DNA of 64,000 nucleotides from assembly GCA_030761205.1 (NCBI GenBank), contig JAULJL010000004.1:23037172-23101171 (forward strand), given 5' to 3'. How positions within the stretch are numbered: the first letter of the stretch is position 1; each line of letters starts with the position of its first letter. Positions 1 through 11,693 of this stretch are shown here, piece after piece. The translations under genes were made by a program, and so were the position numbers. The notes below the pieces were generated by a model. The model was given only the letters and a program-made list of their open reading frames with translations, ran no database searches and was not told the DNA's origin. The stretch comes from Fremontodendron californicum. Taxonomy: Eukaryota > Streptophyta > Magnoliopsida > Malvales > Malvaceae.

Positions 1-2829
1 TAGAATTTCCTTTACCAAAACTAATTAAAAAAAAAAGCCTTTTTTTGTGGAGAAATAATAAGAAATAAAAATATAACGTCTTTTTGTAAATAATTTCGAG
101 ATAACAGAAATCATCTATGTAAAATAGTTTTCGAATCACTCCGATAATTTCGATAATGTTTCGGTAACTAATTTTACTCGAACCGTTTCGTGGAACGATT
201 GATACTCCGACCGTTCGAGAAATGATCCGTTTTAGAAGATTTCATTTACCAAAGATAATTTTACAAGATATGTTTCATTTGTGGGAAGAAAACAAAGATT
301 AATGAAGATATCTTTTTTTAAAATTAATCTCCAAAATAAACGAAATTATCTGTGTAAAAATAATTTTCGAATCACTCCGATATTCTCGATAATGTTTCGG
401 TAACTAATCTTACTCGAACTGTTTCGTGGGATAATTGATACCCCAACCATCCCGAGATATAATTCAATTTTAGAAATTTTCATTTATTAAAAAAAATTTG
501 TTTACAGAGAAATTAATATAAATATATTTTTATAATTAATTTTGGAATAAAAGAAATTAATTTATGAAAAAATAATTCCCGAACCACTTCGATAATTTCG
601 ATAATGTTTCGATAATCATGTTTACACGAACCATTTCGAGGAACGATTGATATTCCGACCATTCCGAGAAAGAGTTCGTTTTCAAAGAATTTCCTTTGCC
701 GAAAATAATTTAAAAGACATGTTTTATACGCGAAAAATTTATTAATCAAGAAAAAAAAAAACTTTCCCCTTTTTTATTGTTAATGCATAAAAATGAATAA
801 TAAAAGAATTAAACACCAATAACAATAAAATCAACAATAAATACAAAAAGAAATAAAAACAAAAACCATAAATAATACCATAATAATAATAATAGTAATA
901 ATGACAATGGAAAGAAATAAATAAGAAAATAAAATACTAATAAAATAGAATAAAAATATATTATAATAATAATAATGATAGAAGTAGTACCAAGTATATA
1001 TACATATATAGGTATATAACCTAAATATATATATAGGTATATAACCTAAAAATAAAATATATATATATAATAATGATAATAATAAAAAAATAGATGAAAA
1101 AATATATATATAGCCTAAAAAAAATAATAACAAAAATAAAAGGAAAATAAAGGGAATAATTTAAAATAATAAATATAAATAGCATAAAAAATAAAAAAAT
1201 AAAAAAGCAAAGATCACAACAAAAAAAAAAACATAAAAAAAAAGGGATAAACCCTAATCAAAAAAAGAAAAAAAAAGTTTCGAAATTTCGGATTCAGATC
1301 TAAGAAATTCAAGTGGGTTTGGGGCAAATCTAGCCTAGTATTTGGGTTGAGGAGAAAGGGAGGAGTATTTTGGGTACATTTTTTTGACTCGGAAAGACCT
1401 CCGGCACGGCGACGACGGCGACGAAGCGGTGATGGTGGTTGTCTGGGTCTAGGCATTTCAGAGAAAAGGTGAGTTTTTTTTTTTTTTTTTTAAAGAAAAA
1501 TAAAGCAGAAAAAAAATGTAGCCTTTATAGGCTGGAGCTGGGTCGAGTAGCGGGACCCGCGTACAGGCCTGCCCCTGGACCCGACCCAGTTGTAGCTGAC
1601 TTTTTTATTATTATTATTTTTTATGCTATTTATATTTATTTATTTTTTAAATTATTCCTTTTATTTTTGTTATTATTATTTTTTGTTTTTTAAGGTTATT
1701 TTTAGGTTATATATATATATGTATACATATTTTCAGCTATTTTTTATTATTTTTTTATTATTATTATCATTATTACATATATATATTTATTTTTAGATTA
1801 TATAGCTATATATATGTATATATAGTTGGTACTACTTCTATCATCATTATTATTATTATTATTATTATATATTATTATTCTATTTTATTAGTATTTTATT
1901 TTCTTATTTATTTCTTGCTATTGTCATTATTATTATTATTATTATTATGGTATTATTTATGGTTTTTGTTTTTATTTCTTTTTGTATTTATTGTTGATTT
2001 TATTGTTATTGGTGTTTATTTATTTTATTATTCATTTTTATGCATTAATAATAAAAAGGGGAAAGTTTTTTTTTTCTTGATTAATAAATTTTTCGCGTAT
2101 AAAACATGTCTTTTAAATTATTTTCGGCAAAGGAAATTCTCTGAAAACGAACTCTTTCTCGGAATGGTCGGAATATCAATAGTTTCTCGAAATGGTTCGT
2201 GTAAACATGATTATCGAAACATTATCGAAATTATCGGAGTGGTTCGGGAATTATTTTTTCATAAAGTAATTTCTTTTATTCCAAAATTAATTATAAAAAG
2301 ATATTTCTATTAATTTCTCTGTAAACAATTTTTTTTTTAATAAATGAAAATTTTTAAAAACGAATTATATCTCGGGATGGTTGGGGTATCAATTGTCCCA
2401 CGAAACAGTTCGAGTAAGATTAGTTACCGAAACATTTTCGAGAACATCGGAGTGATTCGAAAATTATTTTTACACAGATAATTTCGTTTATTTTGGAGAT
2501 TAATTTTAAAAAATATATCTTCATTAATCTTTGTTTTCTTCCCACAAATGAAACATATCTTTTAAAATTATCTTTGGTAAATGAAATATTCTAAAACGGA
2601 TCATTTCTTGAACGATCGGAGTATCAAACATTCCACGAAACGGTTCGAGTAAAATTAGTTACCGAAACATTATCGAAATTATCGGAGTGATTCGAAAACT
2701 ATTTTACATAGATGATTTCTGTTATCTCGAAATTATTTACAAAAAGACGTTATATTTTTATTTCTTATTATTTCTCCACAAACAAAAAAAAATTGCTTTT
2801 TTTGAATTATTTTTGGTAAAGGAAATTCT
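1..2829. repeat. Long inverted repeat (arms ~1.2 kb, loop ~0.37 kb)
   Basis: The left arm (1-1219) and right arm (1589-2829) are reverse complements over their full length. Paired positions sum to about 2830, for example the TAGAAGTAGTACCA region near 980 and TGGTACTACTTCTA near 1830. By eye the arms are roughly 90-95% identical with few indels. The loop (1220-1588) is the only GC-richer part and carries CGACGACGGCGACGA and CCTGGACCCGACCC. The left arm probably continues beyond the window start. Confidence 0.85.
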
Positions 2830-3000
2830 CTAAAAACGAATCCGTTCTCCGGATGGTCGGAATATCTATCGTTCCTCAAAGCGGTTCGTGTAAAAATAAT
2901 TATCGAAACATTATCGAAAATATCGGAGTGATTCAGGAATTATTTTTACAGGAGTAATTTCTTTTACTTCAAAAATGATTATAAAAAAAGCATTATCTCT
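2130..3000 (+). repeat. Degenerate ~235-bp tandem units inside the right arm
   Basis: Four diverged units begin near 2130, 2345, 2580 and 2820. Each contains a block like GGTTCG...TTATCGAAACATTATCGAAA...ATCGGAGTGATTCG followed by an A/T-rich spacer. The same units are seen in reverse complement in the left arm (1-750), so the inverted repeat was built from an already tandemly repeated LTR segment. Confidence 0.75.
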
Positions 3001-3335
3001 CATTCGTTTTAAAATATTCTTTTTAAATAAAATGTATTAAGGGAATTATTATTAAATATTAAAATTAAAATCACTTTTTCAAGATTAAAGATAACACGCG
3101 ATTAATCGGTACCGTTTTTAAAACGGGCGTTGTGGGGGTGCTAATCCTTTCCCACACGTAACCGTACTCCCGAACCTAATTTTGTTTCGTAAACCAAAAA
3201 TTATCTTTTTAATATATCTTAATTAATTTTAGGATATTATTAAGAGGATAAGTTTTCATAGGTGACAATCACACCTAACCAAAAAGATTGGTGGCAATTC
3301 CGTGCATTTTATTTTATTTCAAAAAAAAAATGTCA

Positions 3336-4117
3336 AGCGATCGAAAAACCGTTATGATAGAGGCTAATGAAAGAGCCAGAAGCACTTTGGATCAGGGTAT
3401 TGAAAGGTCTATATTTTCCTAAATGTAACTTCTTTGAAGCTAAGAAAGGGGCAAGAGCCTCATGGGGATGGTGTAGAATCCTCGAAGGAAGAGAGCTGAT
3501 TAAAGAGGAAGCTGTTTGGCAGATAGGAGATGGAAATACAGTATCCATTTGGCAAGATCGTTGGATTCCCGAGCTCAAGGATGGCTGCCTAAAGCCTTAC
3601 TGCATAGCTGACTCGTATATTCCAAAAAAGAAGTGGCAGAATGGATCAACAATAATACAAGGGAATAGGACTGGAATAAAATTGGTAATTGGGTGGTAGG
3701 TGAAGTAAAGGAAGACATTTAGAAAATTTATTTAAGTAAGATAGGAGGAAGTAATAGAATGGTTTGGCCTAAAACTAATAATGGAGAATACAGTGTCAAA
3801 TCGGGATATCACGTGATTCGAAACAACCAGAACAACATTCAAGAACAAAGGCCTTCTACATCCTATTATGCAGAGAAGAAGTTATGGAAAGAAATATGAA
3901 ACATTCAAGTTCCTCCTAAAATAAAAAATTTAATGTAGAGATTATGCTCTAATAGCCTAGCCACAAATAGCAACTTGTTTAGAAGGAAAGTACTATCTAA
4001 TCCTTTGTGCCCTATCTGTAAGCTAGATGAAGAAAGTGTAGAACACATGTGCTTAACATGTGAATGGACACGAGCTGTGTGTATGAGGGATGTGCAGGGT
4101 ACAAGGTATAGAAAAAT
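3336..4117 (+). pseudogene. L1-type LINE, 3' part of ORF2 (zf-RVT region), first half
   Basis: Translation from 3367 gives a C-terminal plant LINE reverse transcriptase region, with EALWIRVLKGLYFPKCNF, then AVWQIGDGNTVSIWQDRWIP. After frame breaks it continues with GEYSVKSGYHVI, VPPKIKNLMWRL and the zinc-binding CPICKLDEESVEHMCLTC (to about 4080). These are hallmarks of the zf-RVT domain of non-LTR elements. The left end is cut by the Tat LTR at 3336 and the right end by the copia insertion at 4118. The LINE resumes at 10801. Internal stops mean it is dead. Confidence 0.85.
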
Positions 4118-5155
4118 TGTTGGCAATCTTGTAAGCAATTAGCAAAATTTCATTACTATTAAATATAAATTAAAAAATTAAAAAACAAATTATTTATCTA
4201 TAATTCCGACAGAACAACATATAAAAAATAGAAACAATCCAAAATGGAAAATTGACAACACTTACAGGTTAATCCGAATACAGAAAAAAGATAATCGAGT
4301 CAAGGTTGGACCTCTGACCTTAAGACGAGTATTGCCTGTCTCTCAGGTGCTAACAGTATGTCGCAATTCGTCTCCAGGCCTCCTCGATTACGTTGCAATC
4401 AAGAGCACACTTTTAGCAAGACGGCGAACCAGAAAAATGTCGGTCTCTCTCACAGAAGACACAGGAAAAGACAAGAGCAGTATATAAAAATTAGGAAAAA
4501 ATTTCGGTACTTTAAAAGACAGACACTGCTCAGGTTTATATAGAAAGACATGTGACTTTTCGAAACGGACACATCATTTGGAACAAAACCTGTTCGGCCA
4601 AACAGACAGCTTTTGAAAATAAAAAGATTCTTAGTTTAAACCGAAAAGACAAAACTTTTAACAAACAAAAAGGTTCGGTCCGAAAAGATACTTCTTAAAC
4701 AGACAAGTCTCTTGGTTGGAGAATACTGAACTGGTTCGGTTTGGACTGAATAAAAATATCGGTTGGGCAGTAAAAAATTAATTACTGCCCAAACCCAAAC
4801 CCAAACCCGACCTGACCCAGCCCGGCTCGGTGGCCCGCGTATGGTCCAGTTCAAGTTGTGTAGGTCTTCATCCACCACAAAACTTGGGTGCCCCTTGGGC
4901 CCAACCCCTCATGGAAACAAGGCTTATAAATACTGCAAGCTTATGCCTTTGTTCATCCTATGTGGGGTTCCGCACCAATCACTAACATCAACCAACTTTC
5001 TTCCTCTTCAAGTGGGTATAAAGAGATTAATTTCTCATTCAAACATGATATCAATTGTGTACATAAATTATGCACCGTGTATCTACTTACGACAACCTAT
5101 GTATTAGAATATGTATTTCGTATTTATACACCAAATAATATATTGATATCCAACA
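4118..5155 (-). repeat. 3' LTR of the copia element
   Basis: About 1038 bp, nearly collinear with 9779-10800. It has small differences, including an expanded CCCAAA run near 4790-4810 that is shorter in the partner. Because the element is on the minus strand this is the 3' LTR. The two copies differ at scattered sites, implying an older insertion than the Athila-like element further right. Confidence 0.9.
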
Positions 5156-5689
5156 ATCCCCCACATGAATGGAAATTGTCTTATTAAAACGACGAACTGA
5201 CTCGGAATATGAGAGAGTTAAACCTTGAAGAGTTATTGCATCAAGATAAGTAGCTTTTGGCTTTGAACCTTCCATAGTGAATAACTATCGGATTCACTCG
5301 GCTAACTAGTGAACATGATGTCTTGAACTATTCAGTTTTTCGTGTAAACCAAGACAATAGATATCACACAATTCTCCTTTGAACATCTTCGGTTCTCACG
5401 ATTGTGTCCATTTTGGCCCCGGACACTGCCTAGTTTCTTATGAGTACTCTAGAGAATTTAGCCTGATCAATTCTTATAGAAGTGGCCATGTTTCTTACTC
5501 ATAATAGGTGATTGCTCATTAAGAGTATCCTGCAATACCCCACTTGATTTTATCAAGCTATAAGAATCATTAAAAGCATAGCTTATCCTAACTCCTTTAC
5601 AGGCAGCACTAAATCATCATAGGAATGGATAAGAGTGTTTAACTCTTTTAATGCTCACATTCAGTTAACATAATTTAGTTGTCCCTTTT

Positions 5690-6290
5690 GAACCTAGATC
5701 TTGGGATCTCCAGTCAGCTAGATTGGGTTTCCACTATGTAACTTTAATTTATAGGCTTAAGATCTATTCCCCTCGATGATATACTTGCTCTCTTGTTAAA
5801 ACTTTTCGTAAGCGCGCTTCATTATCCTTTGATTATTTCATAATCAAAAGAGATAATTCCATTTGAGAGCAACTATCCAACAATATTATGTATTCGACGA
5901 ATGTATCGAGATTTACCGTTATACAAACAACTTTGTGCCCTACCAATTGCAGATTGGCTATCGCAATGTATACAAATGCAGGCACAGGTTTCGGCCATCT
6001 TGGAATATCTTCTAAACTTTCGAAGCCATTCCGCTTCTACTTCAGCTTTATTTAAAGCTATAACTTCAGATACCATGGTAAATCTGGCTATTCACGTTTG
6101 TTTAGAAGATTTTCAAAACACTGCAGCTTCTCCAATAATAAAGATAAATTCGTTAGTGGATTTGAAATCTTTTGTATTGAATATCCATTTTCTATCTAGA
6201 TATCTTGTATAATGTAGTCCATAACTTGAGGTGTATCTTAAATATCTAAGTACCCCCACAATAGCCTTCCAGTATCCTTTCCAGGAATAC
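5690..6290 (-). pseudogene. Copia RT C-terminus and RNase H remnant
   Basis: Minus-strand translation across frames gives YWKAIVGVLRYLRYTSSYGL (the linker after the RT), then KSTNEF, EVEAEWLRKF, ICIHCDSQSAIGRAQSCLYN and NGKSRYIRRIHN, the usual copia RNase H landmarks. It ends near 5690 with SSRGIDLKPIN, the usual region just before the 3' end of copia pol. Several in-frame stops are present. The catalytic CDSQSAI aspartate is still visible. Confidence 0.8.
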
Positions 6291-6640
6291 TTGTAAATCT
6301 ACTCAGTTTGCTAACTGAGTACGTTATGTCTTTACATTCATTTACAACCTAATGGTTTACTTTCAGGGTCCGTGCCACTCTTTGCACCATCAGGGATCAC
6401 CGATCCCATGGACAAAGTCTCATCCTCTGCTTCACAACGGGGTAGTCATGGTAGCACCAAGGCATGCCGATACCATACCATGAAACTCTTCCCCACTTAC
6501 TATGTCAATACCCTCATTGATGCCAAGATCACACCCAAGTACCCTTGTTGCATAAAGTTGACATATTCTGACATGTCCTTCTCTTGCCCTCAAGGACTGG
6601 ATCATGATCCCTTCGAATGAGGCACCAAACATAGTTTTAG
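6290..6640 (-). other. Segment of the copia element where the RT core should be
   Basis: Between the integrase end and the RT/RNase H linker I cannot read any RT motif. In particular there is no YVDDM-type active-site box. The 66-aa open frame at 6432-6632 does not resemble a copia domain. The spacing is about 350 bp where a full RT needs roughly 750 bp, so the core has been deleted or replaced. Confidence 0.55.
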
Positions 6641-7295
6641 GTTCTATTATGACCTTTTAAGCTGGAGAAACTGATACCTTCGCAAAACACCCCTACACTT
6701 TCGTGTATTTATAGGATAGTCCTTAACCCTTCCATAATTCATATGGTGTTTTGTCTTATTTCTTGTGGGGTATATTTATTTAAAATGTAAATAGCTATTA
6801 AAATAGCTCCCCCCACAAGTTCTGAGGTAACCCTGAACTAATCAACAAAGCATTCATCATTTCTTTCAACGTTCGGTTCTTGCGTTTCGCAAAACTGTAT
6901 TGTTGAGGTGAATAAGGAGAAGTGGTTTGAATGTTGATTCCATATTTTAAATAAAATTCATAAAATATTGAATTATATTTACCACCCCTATCACTCCTTA
7001 TTTTCTTGCTTAGTTGATTTTCGGCCTTAATTTTTAAAGAGTTTAAAAAACTTCCAAGGCCTCGTCTTTGCTTCTTAGCAAATAGACATAACAGTATCTT
7101 TTTACCACCTCTAGTTTGCACAAACTTTAAGTCACATATATCAGTGTGAATTAAATCTAGAGGTTTACTACTTCTTTCTACCGAATAGAAAAGAGCCTTA
7201 GCCAATTTGGATTCCACACAAATTTCCCATTTGTGATTTTTATCAATAACAATTTGCGGAAGCAAATCCAAATCCAAATTGTTGATTCTCTGCAA
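6640..7295 (-). pseudogene. Copia integrase (broken)
   Basis: The minus strand encodes SKPLDLIHTDICDL (first catalytic D), KKIRSDRGGKYNS (second D) and SFAKRKNRTLKEMMNAL. In this last motif the family normally has a glutamate where K stands, so the third catalytic acid of the D-D-E triad is lost. After LPQNLWGELF the frame continues, with breaks, through KTPYELWKG and KVIIEPKT to about 6640. The integrase could not be active. Confidence 0.85.
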
Positions 7296-7310
7296 GGTCT
7301 TATAATGACC

Positions 7311-7790
7311 TTAACTACCATGCCTAACGTTAGAGGACATCACCAAAGAAACAAAAGAAATAATCTCATTATTATTCTTGTTCTTTGGCATAACAACTAT
7401 AATATTGAGCTTAAAAAGCTTATCATATAGATATCCTTTACCCACAAACATGCCACATTTAGTGAATACAAATTTATCTGACTCCAATACAAGTCTAAAC
7501 CCGTTCTTGCTCAACATAGAGCCGAAAACCAAATTCTTTCGAATTTCAGGAGCATGAACCATATTGTTCAAAGTTAGTTCTTTCCCGGATGTCATCTTGA
7601 GCACCACCTTTCCATGGCCTCGTACCTTGTAAACCGAAGAGTTTCCCATAAATCGTTGCTCATCAATAGCGGCTTCTTTATACGAGGAGAAACTCTTTCT
7701 TTCAGAACAAACATGAAAGTGACACCAGTATCAACCCACCATGACTTAGGGTTTCCTACCATATTCACTTGTTACACAACAACAGCGAGC
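7311..7790 (-). pseudogene. Copia aspartic protease and GAG-pre-integrase region
   Basis: The minus strand near 7700-7760 reads NPKSWWVDTGVTF, the copia protease active site (DTG kept). The open frame 7311-7649 then gives VYKVRGHGKVVLKM, LTLNNMVHAPEIRKNL and FVGKGYLYDKLFKL, typical of the protease end plus the GAG-pre-integrase domain. Frameshifts separate it from gag above and integrase below. Confidence 0.8.
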
Positions 7791-7824
7791 TCAATCTTAT
7801 TATCATCAACTAAGTTGGCTTGAG

Positions 7825-8614
7825 CTATTTTTTTTTCTTGTTCTGACAACAGTTCTTCGCTCGATGACCGGGCTTGTTACATACGAAACAAGTTCTCGTG
7901 AACTTCTTGAAATTCGTTCCCTTATTAGCTTGGGAAGAACTAGAACCAACAAATTTCCTCTTGTTGGTCTTGTGCAAATATTCTACAACATTTGTCTTGG
8001 CTTCCATGGTATGAGCTTTAACCATCTTTTAGAACCACGGTTATCCTCCTCGATTCTTAACCAAATAATCAAATCCTCTAAAGCCATCTCCTTTCTCTTG
8101 TGCTTTAGATAGTTCTTGAAATCTTTCCACAAAGGTGGTATTTTTTCTATCAAAGCCGCCGTTTCAAATGATTCACTAAGAATCATTCCTTCGGCATCAA
8201 TTTCATGGAGGATCAACTGATACTCTTGGACTTGACTATTCATGATTTTCGAGTCCACCATTTTGAAATCCAAAAACCGGCTAATCACAAATTTTTTTGT
8301 GCCGGCATCCTCGGTTCTGTACTTTCTCTCTAAGGATTGGATTCCAACAGCTCTCTTTCTGTTTTGATTGGACTATACACGTTGTATAACGTGTTGTCCA
8401 ATCCATTGAGGATATAGTTCTTGCATAGGAAGTCAGAATGCTTCCATACTTCCACCTAGGCTACAATCGTAGGATCGGTCTCTCTCCCTCTTTGGGAATC
8501 GGGGCCTCTTCCCGTAAGAATCGGGCTAGGTTCAGAGTGGTTAAATAGAACAGTATTATTTTGCTGCCAACGTTAATGTCCAGACCACTGAACTTCTCGG
8601 GTCTCTCACCATGT
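7825..8614 (-). pseudogene. Copia gag with CCHC zinc knuckle
   Basis: Reading from about 8614 on the minus strand gives EKFSGLD, then DFLCKNYILNGLDNTLYNVY, YRTEDAGTKKFV, ISRFLDFKMVDSKIMNS and IPPLWKDFKNYLKHKRKEM, the usual copia UBN2-type gag core. A frameshift near 8000 leads into TCFVCNKPGHRAKNCC, a CX2CX4HX4C knuckle, ending at 7825. Structure is that of copia gag, with stops near the N terminus. Confidence 0.85.
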
Positions 8615-8699
8615 GTAACATGTAGTGGCATTGGCGCTACAGACGTACTTACATTTACGGTAGACCGTTCTCCATCTGTTATTTAAAAATAACAGGATC

Positions 8700-8727
8700 A
8701 ACTCTATATATATATATATATATATCT

Positions 8728-8758
<31 letters not shown>

Positions 8759-8760
8759 TA
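8700..8760. repeat. AT dinucleotide microsatellite
   Basis: Two runs of (TA)n interrupted by CTCAAA. It lies in the untranslated leader of the copia element (8615-9778), which is AT-rich and shows no coding capacity. Confidence 0.9.
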
Positions 8761-9778
8761 CAATCACATATACATGCTGCCAATCAACAAATATATATGC
8801 TACCAATCAACAAATATATATATAACAAATATATATAAGTTTCGCATATATAACAAAATAATAATATAAAGCAATCTAAATAAATAGAAAGTAAAATATT
8901 TTACCAAATTTAAAAACAAAACCTCACACCTTTTATGAAGCGGCGGCTCTCTTTTGTTTATCACCGAAACCAGTTTAACAAAATCTCACAATGGCATCAC
9001 AACCTTAACAAAGTCATACCCTTTTAAAGGGTTTCGGTTATATATATTATAAAATATATTTATTCCAAAGCTGTAGCAATGTTATAAATAATAACAAAAA
9101 TGCTGCAAAAGTTATATATATAAAAAACAATATATATATAAATAACGTATAAGTTTTCAGTCAGTAAGAAATAACAAAACCTTTTACCCTTGTATGAAGC
9201 GACAACTCTAGATATTTGTTATCTCATGACCGAATCATCACAATGCTTAGAAAAATAACCTTTTAACTATACCCGTCTTTTTGATCGGTCACAACTTATA
9301 AAAGGCAAATATAATATATACATATATATATAAATCGAACAAAGCAGTAGCAATATAATATATATTACATTACTAGTTAAACAATATATATTCACTCAGA
9401 CTATATAATATATATATATATATATATATCAATTCTTTCTCAAAGACCGAAACAAAAGCAAACACTAACAAGCCATCGCTTCATGCAAGGTCATGATTTT
9501 GATAAGAAAATATCCCACTTCGGACACCATTTTATTAAGAAAGAAACCAACAGATGCCATATAAAAAATATAAACAAAAACAATATATGCCGTTTTGAAC
9601 AGGACAAAACAATTCCACCATCAAAACGTTTGGAACAGAATAATCAAACTATTCCAATAATATGGCGTCAGAAACCACCGTAACTAATTCCAATTTCAAC
9701 TATATCAGCAATAATGAAATAAAGCAGTGATGAAACAATTCTCGTAGCACAATAATCCTGCAATAATCGTCTTAAGAT

Positions 9779-10800
9779 TGTTGGCAATCTTGTAAGCGAT
9801 TAGCAAAATTTCATTACTACTAAATATAAATTAAAAAATTAAAAAACAGATAATTTATCTATAATTCCAGCAGAACAACATATAAAAAATATGAACAATC
9901 CAGAATGAAAAATTGACAACCCTTACAGGTTAATCCGAATACAGAAAAAGATAATCGAGTCAAGGTTGGACCTCTGACCTTAAGACGATTATTGCCTGTC
10001 TCTGAGGTGCTAACAGTATGTCGCAATTCGTCTCCCAGGCCTCCTCGATTACGTTGCAATCAAGAGCACACTTTTAGCAACACGGCGAACCAGAAAAATG
10101 TCGGTCTCTCTTACAGAAGACACAGGAAAAGACAAGAGTAGTATATAAAAATTAGGAAAAAATTTCGGTACTTTAAAAGACAGGCACTGCTCAGGTTTAT
10201 ATAGAAAAACATGTGACTTTTCTGAACGGACACATCATTTGGAACAAAACCTGTTCGGCCAAACAGGAAGCTTTTGAAAATAAAAAGGTTCTTAGTTTAA
10301 ACCGAACAGACAAAACTTTTAACAAACAAAAATTTTCGGTCCGAAAAGATACTTCTTAAACAGACAAGTCTCTTGGTTGGAGAATACTGAACCGGTTCGG
10401 TTTGGACTGAATAAAAATATCGGTTGGGCAGTAAAAAATTAATTACTGCCCAAACCTGACCTGACCCGGCTTGGCGGCGCGCGTGTGGCGCAGCTCAAGT
10501 TGTGTAGGTCTTTATCCACCATAAAACTTGGGTGCCCCTTGAGGCCCAACCCCTCATGGAAACAAGACTTATAAATACCACAAGCTTATACCTTTGTTCA
10601 TCCTATGTAGGGTTCCACACCAATCACTAACATCAACCAACTTTCTTTCTCTTCAAGTGGGTATAAAGAGATTAATTTCTCATTCAAACATGATATCAAT
10701 TGTGTACATAAATTATGCACCGTGTATCTACTTATGACAATCTACGTATTAGAATACGTATTTCGTATTTATACACCAAATAATATATTGATATCCAACA
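9779..10800 (-). repeat. 5' LTR of the copia element
   Basis: About 1022 bp, the partner of 4118-5155. It starts TGTTGGCAATC on the plus strand at 9779 and ends CCAACA at 10800, where LINE sequence resumes. I could not identify a convincing primer binding site just inside it (left of 9779 on the plus strand). Confidence 0.9.
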
Positions 10801-11693
10801 AAAACTTTATTGGAAGAATCGAAAGCTGGTTGATTTAGATTATGAGCTCTAAAAGTATAAATTTGGAAATGAAAATACAAATTGCATATACTTGTTGGTA
10901 TATTTGGAAGGCAAGGTGTGCAGTGACTGTAGGACATGAAGATCTGGATTTAAATGGTACAATTTCCAGAATTAAGAATGCAGTGAAAGAGCTTGTAACA
11001 GCTTACTCTAGTCAAGGAATTAAGGGTACACAATCAAAGGCCAACAGAGTGATGGAAACAGAATGCTGGCAACCACCAGAGGTAGGCTGGATTAAAATAA
11101 ATTGTGATGGAGCAGTTCTACAGAAGAATGGACAAGCTGGGATTGGAGTAGTGGCTAGAGACCATAATGGAAAGCTTATTGCTGGTTCTGGTAAGTAGTA
11201 ACTACTGATGAGGCACTTTGTGCTGAGGCTTTGGCAATATGAGAAGGGGCTTCATTGGGTATAGAACAAAGATTTGCAAAAGTAATTCTTGAAACAGACT
11301 CTAAGATCATATATGATAGTCTGACAAAAAAGGGGAGTATAAAGTATTGGAAGATCAGTCCAGTCCTAGATGATATCAGAAGTTTGAGATTGTTCTTCCA
11401 AGAGTCCAGAATTACTTATGTACAACGGAAAGCAAATTTAGCAGCAGATTGGGTTGCTAAAGAATTTAGAAAGAAGATGTGCCCAGATGGGTGGGTGAAT
11501 TCACCTCCCTCTTCTTTAGTCTTCATACTTGACAAAGATGGTCTCTCTGCATCACTATAGTTATAGCTAACTGTAGTATAGTCATGCATAAGGAAGGCAT
11601 TGTTATTGTTGAAGTAGTACTTTTGTAACGAGTTATTTTACTGTAACATGTTTTGATTAATAAAACTTCTCTTAGTTGGCAAAAAAAAAAAAA
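10801..11693 (+). pseudogene. LINE second half: RNase H domain, 3' UTR and poly-A tail
   Basis: Continues the LINE interrupted at 4117. Translation gives AYTCWYIWKARCAV, PPEVGWIKINCDGAVLQ (first catalytic D), GIGVVARDHNGKLIAGS, then after a frame break VILETDSKIIYDSL (catalytic D) and VQRKANLAADWVAKE (final acidic motif). This is the plant-type RNase H (RVT_3) found after the zf-RVT region in plant L1 elements. The 3' end has AATAAAAC near 11660 and a 13-A tail ending near 11693. Confidence 0.87.

Larger units (their letters stand above)
1..3335 (+). mobile_element. Tat/Ogre-like gypsy LTR, 3' portion
   Basis: This is read as the end of a very long LTR. Its last ~275 bp (3060-3335), with the conserved stretch around GTTGTGGGGGTGCTAATC near 3130, reappears in inverse orientation at about 50150-50410, inside the LTR of the second Tat element. 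Both copies finish with the same bases, AATGTCA, here at 3335 and on the minus strand at 50089. Immediately after 3335 the reading switches to LINE coding sequence. No protein gene is present; the ORFs here are low-complexity AT shadows. The 5' part of the LTR lies left of the window. Tat assignment is inferred from similarity to the second copy. Confidence 0.65.
4118..10800 (-). mobile_element. Ty1/copia LTR retrotransposon inserted in the LINE
   Basis: Direct repeats at 4118-5155 and 9779-10800 begin TGTTGGCAATC and end GATATCCAACA on the plus strand, so the LTR termini are TGTTGG/CCAACA. Flanks are AAAAT (4113-4117) and AAAAC (10801-10805), a 5-bp target duplication with one mismatch. Coding is on the minus strand in copia order: gag, protease, integrase, RT remnant, RNase H. 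Length is 6683 bp. A GTGGGGGAT tract (minus strand, just right of 5155) fits the polypurine tract of the 3' LTR. The element is broken by stops, frameshifts and loss of most of RT. Confidence 0.9.

Noticed and set aside
513..2313. Mirror ORFs sharing NKFFAYKTCLLNYFRQRKF on opposite strands
   Set aside because: Identical because they lie in the two arms of an inverted repeat. Not a gene pair; AT-rich with no domain.
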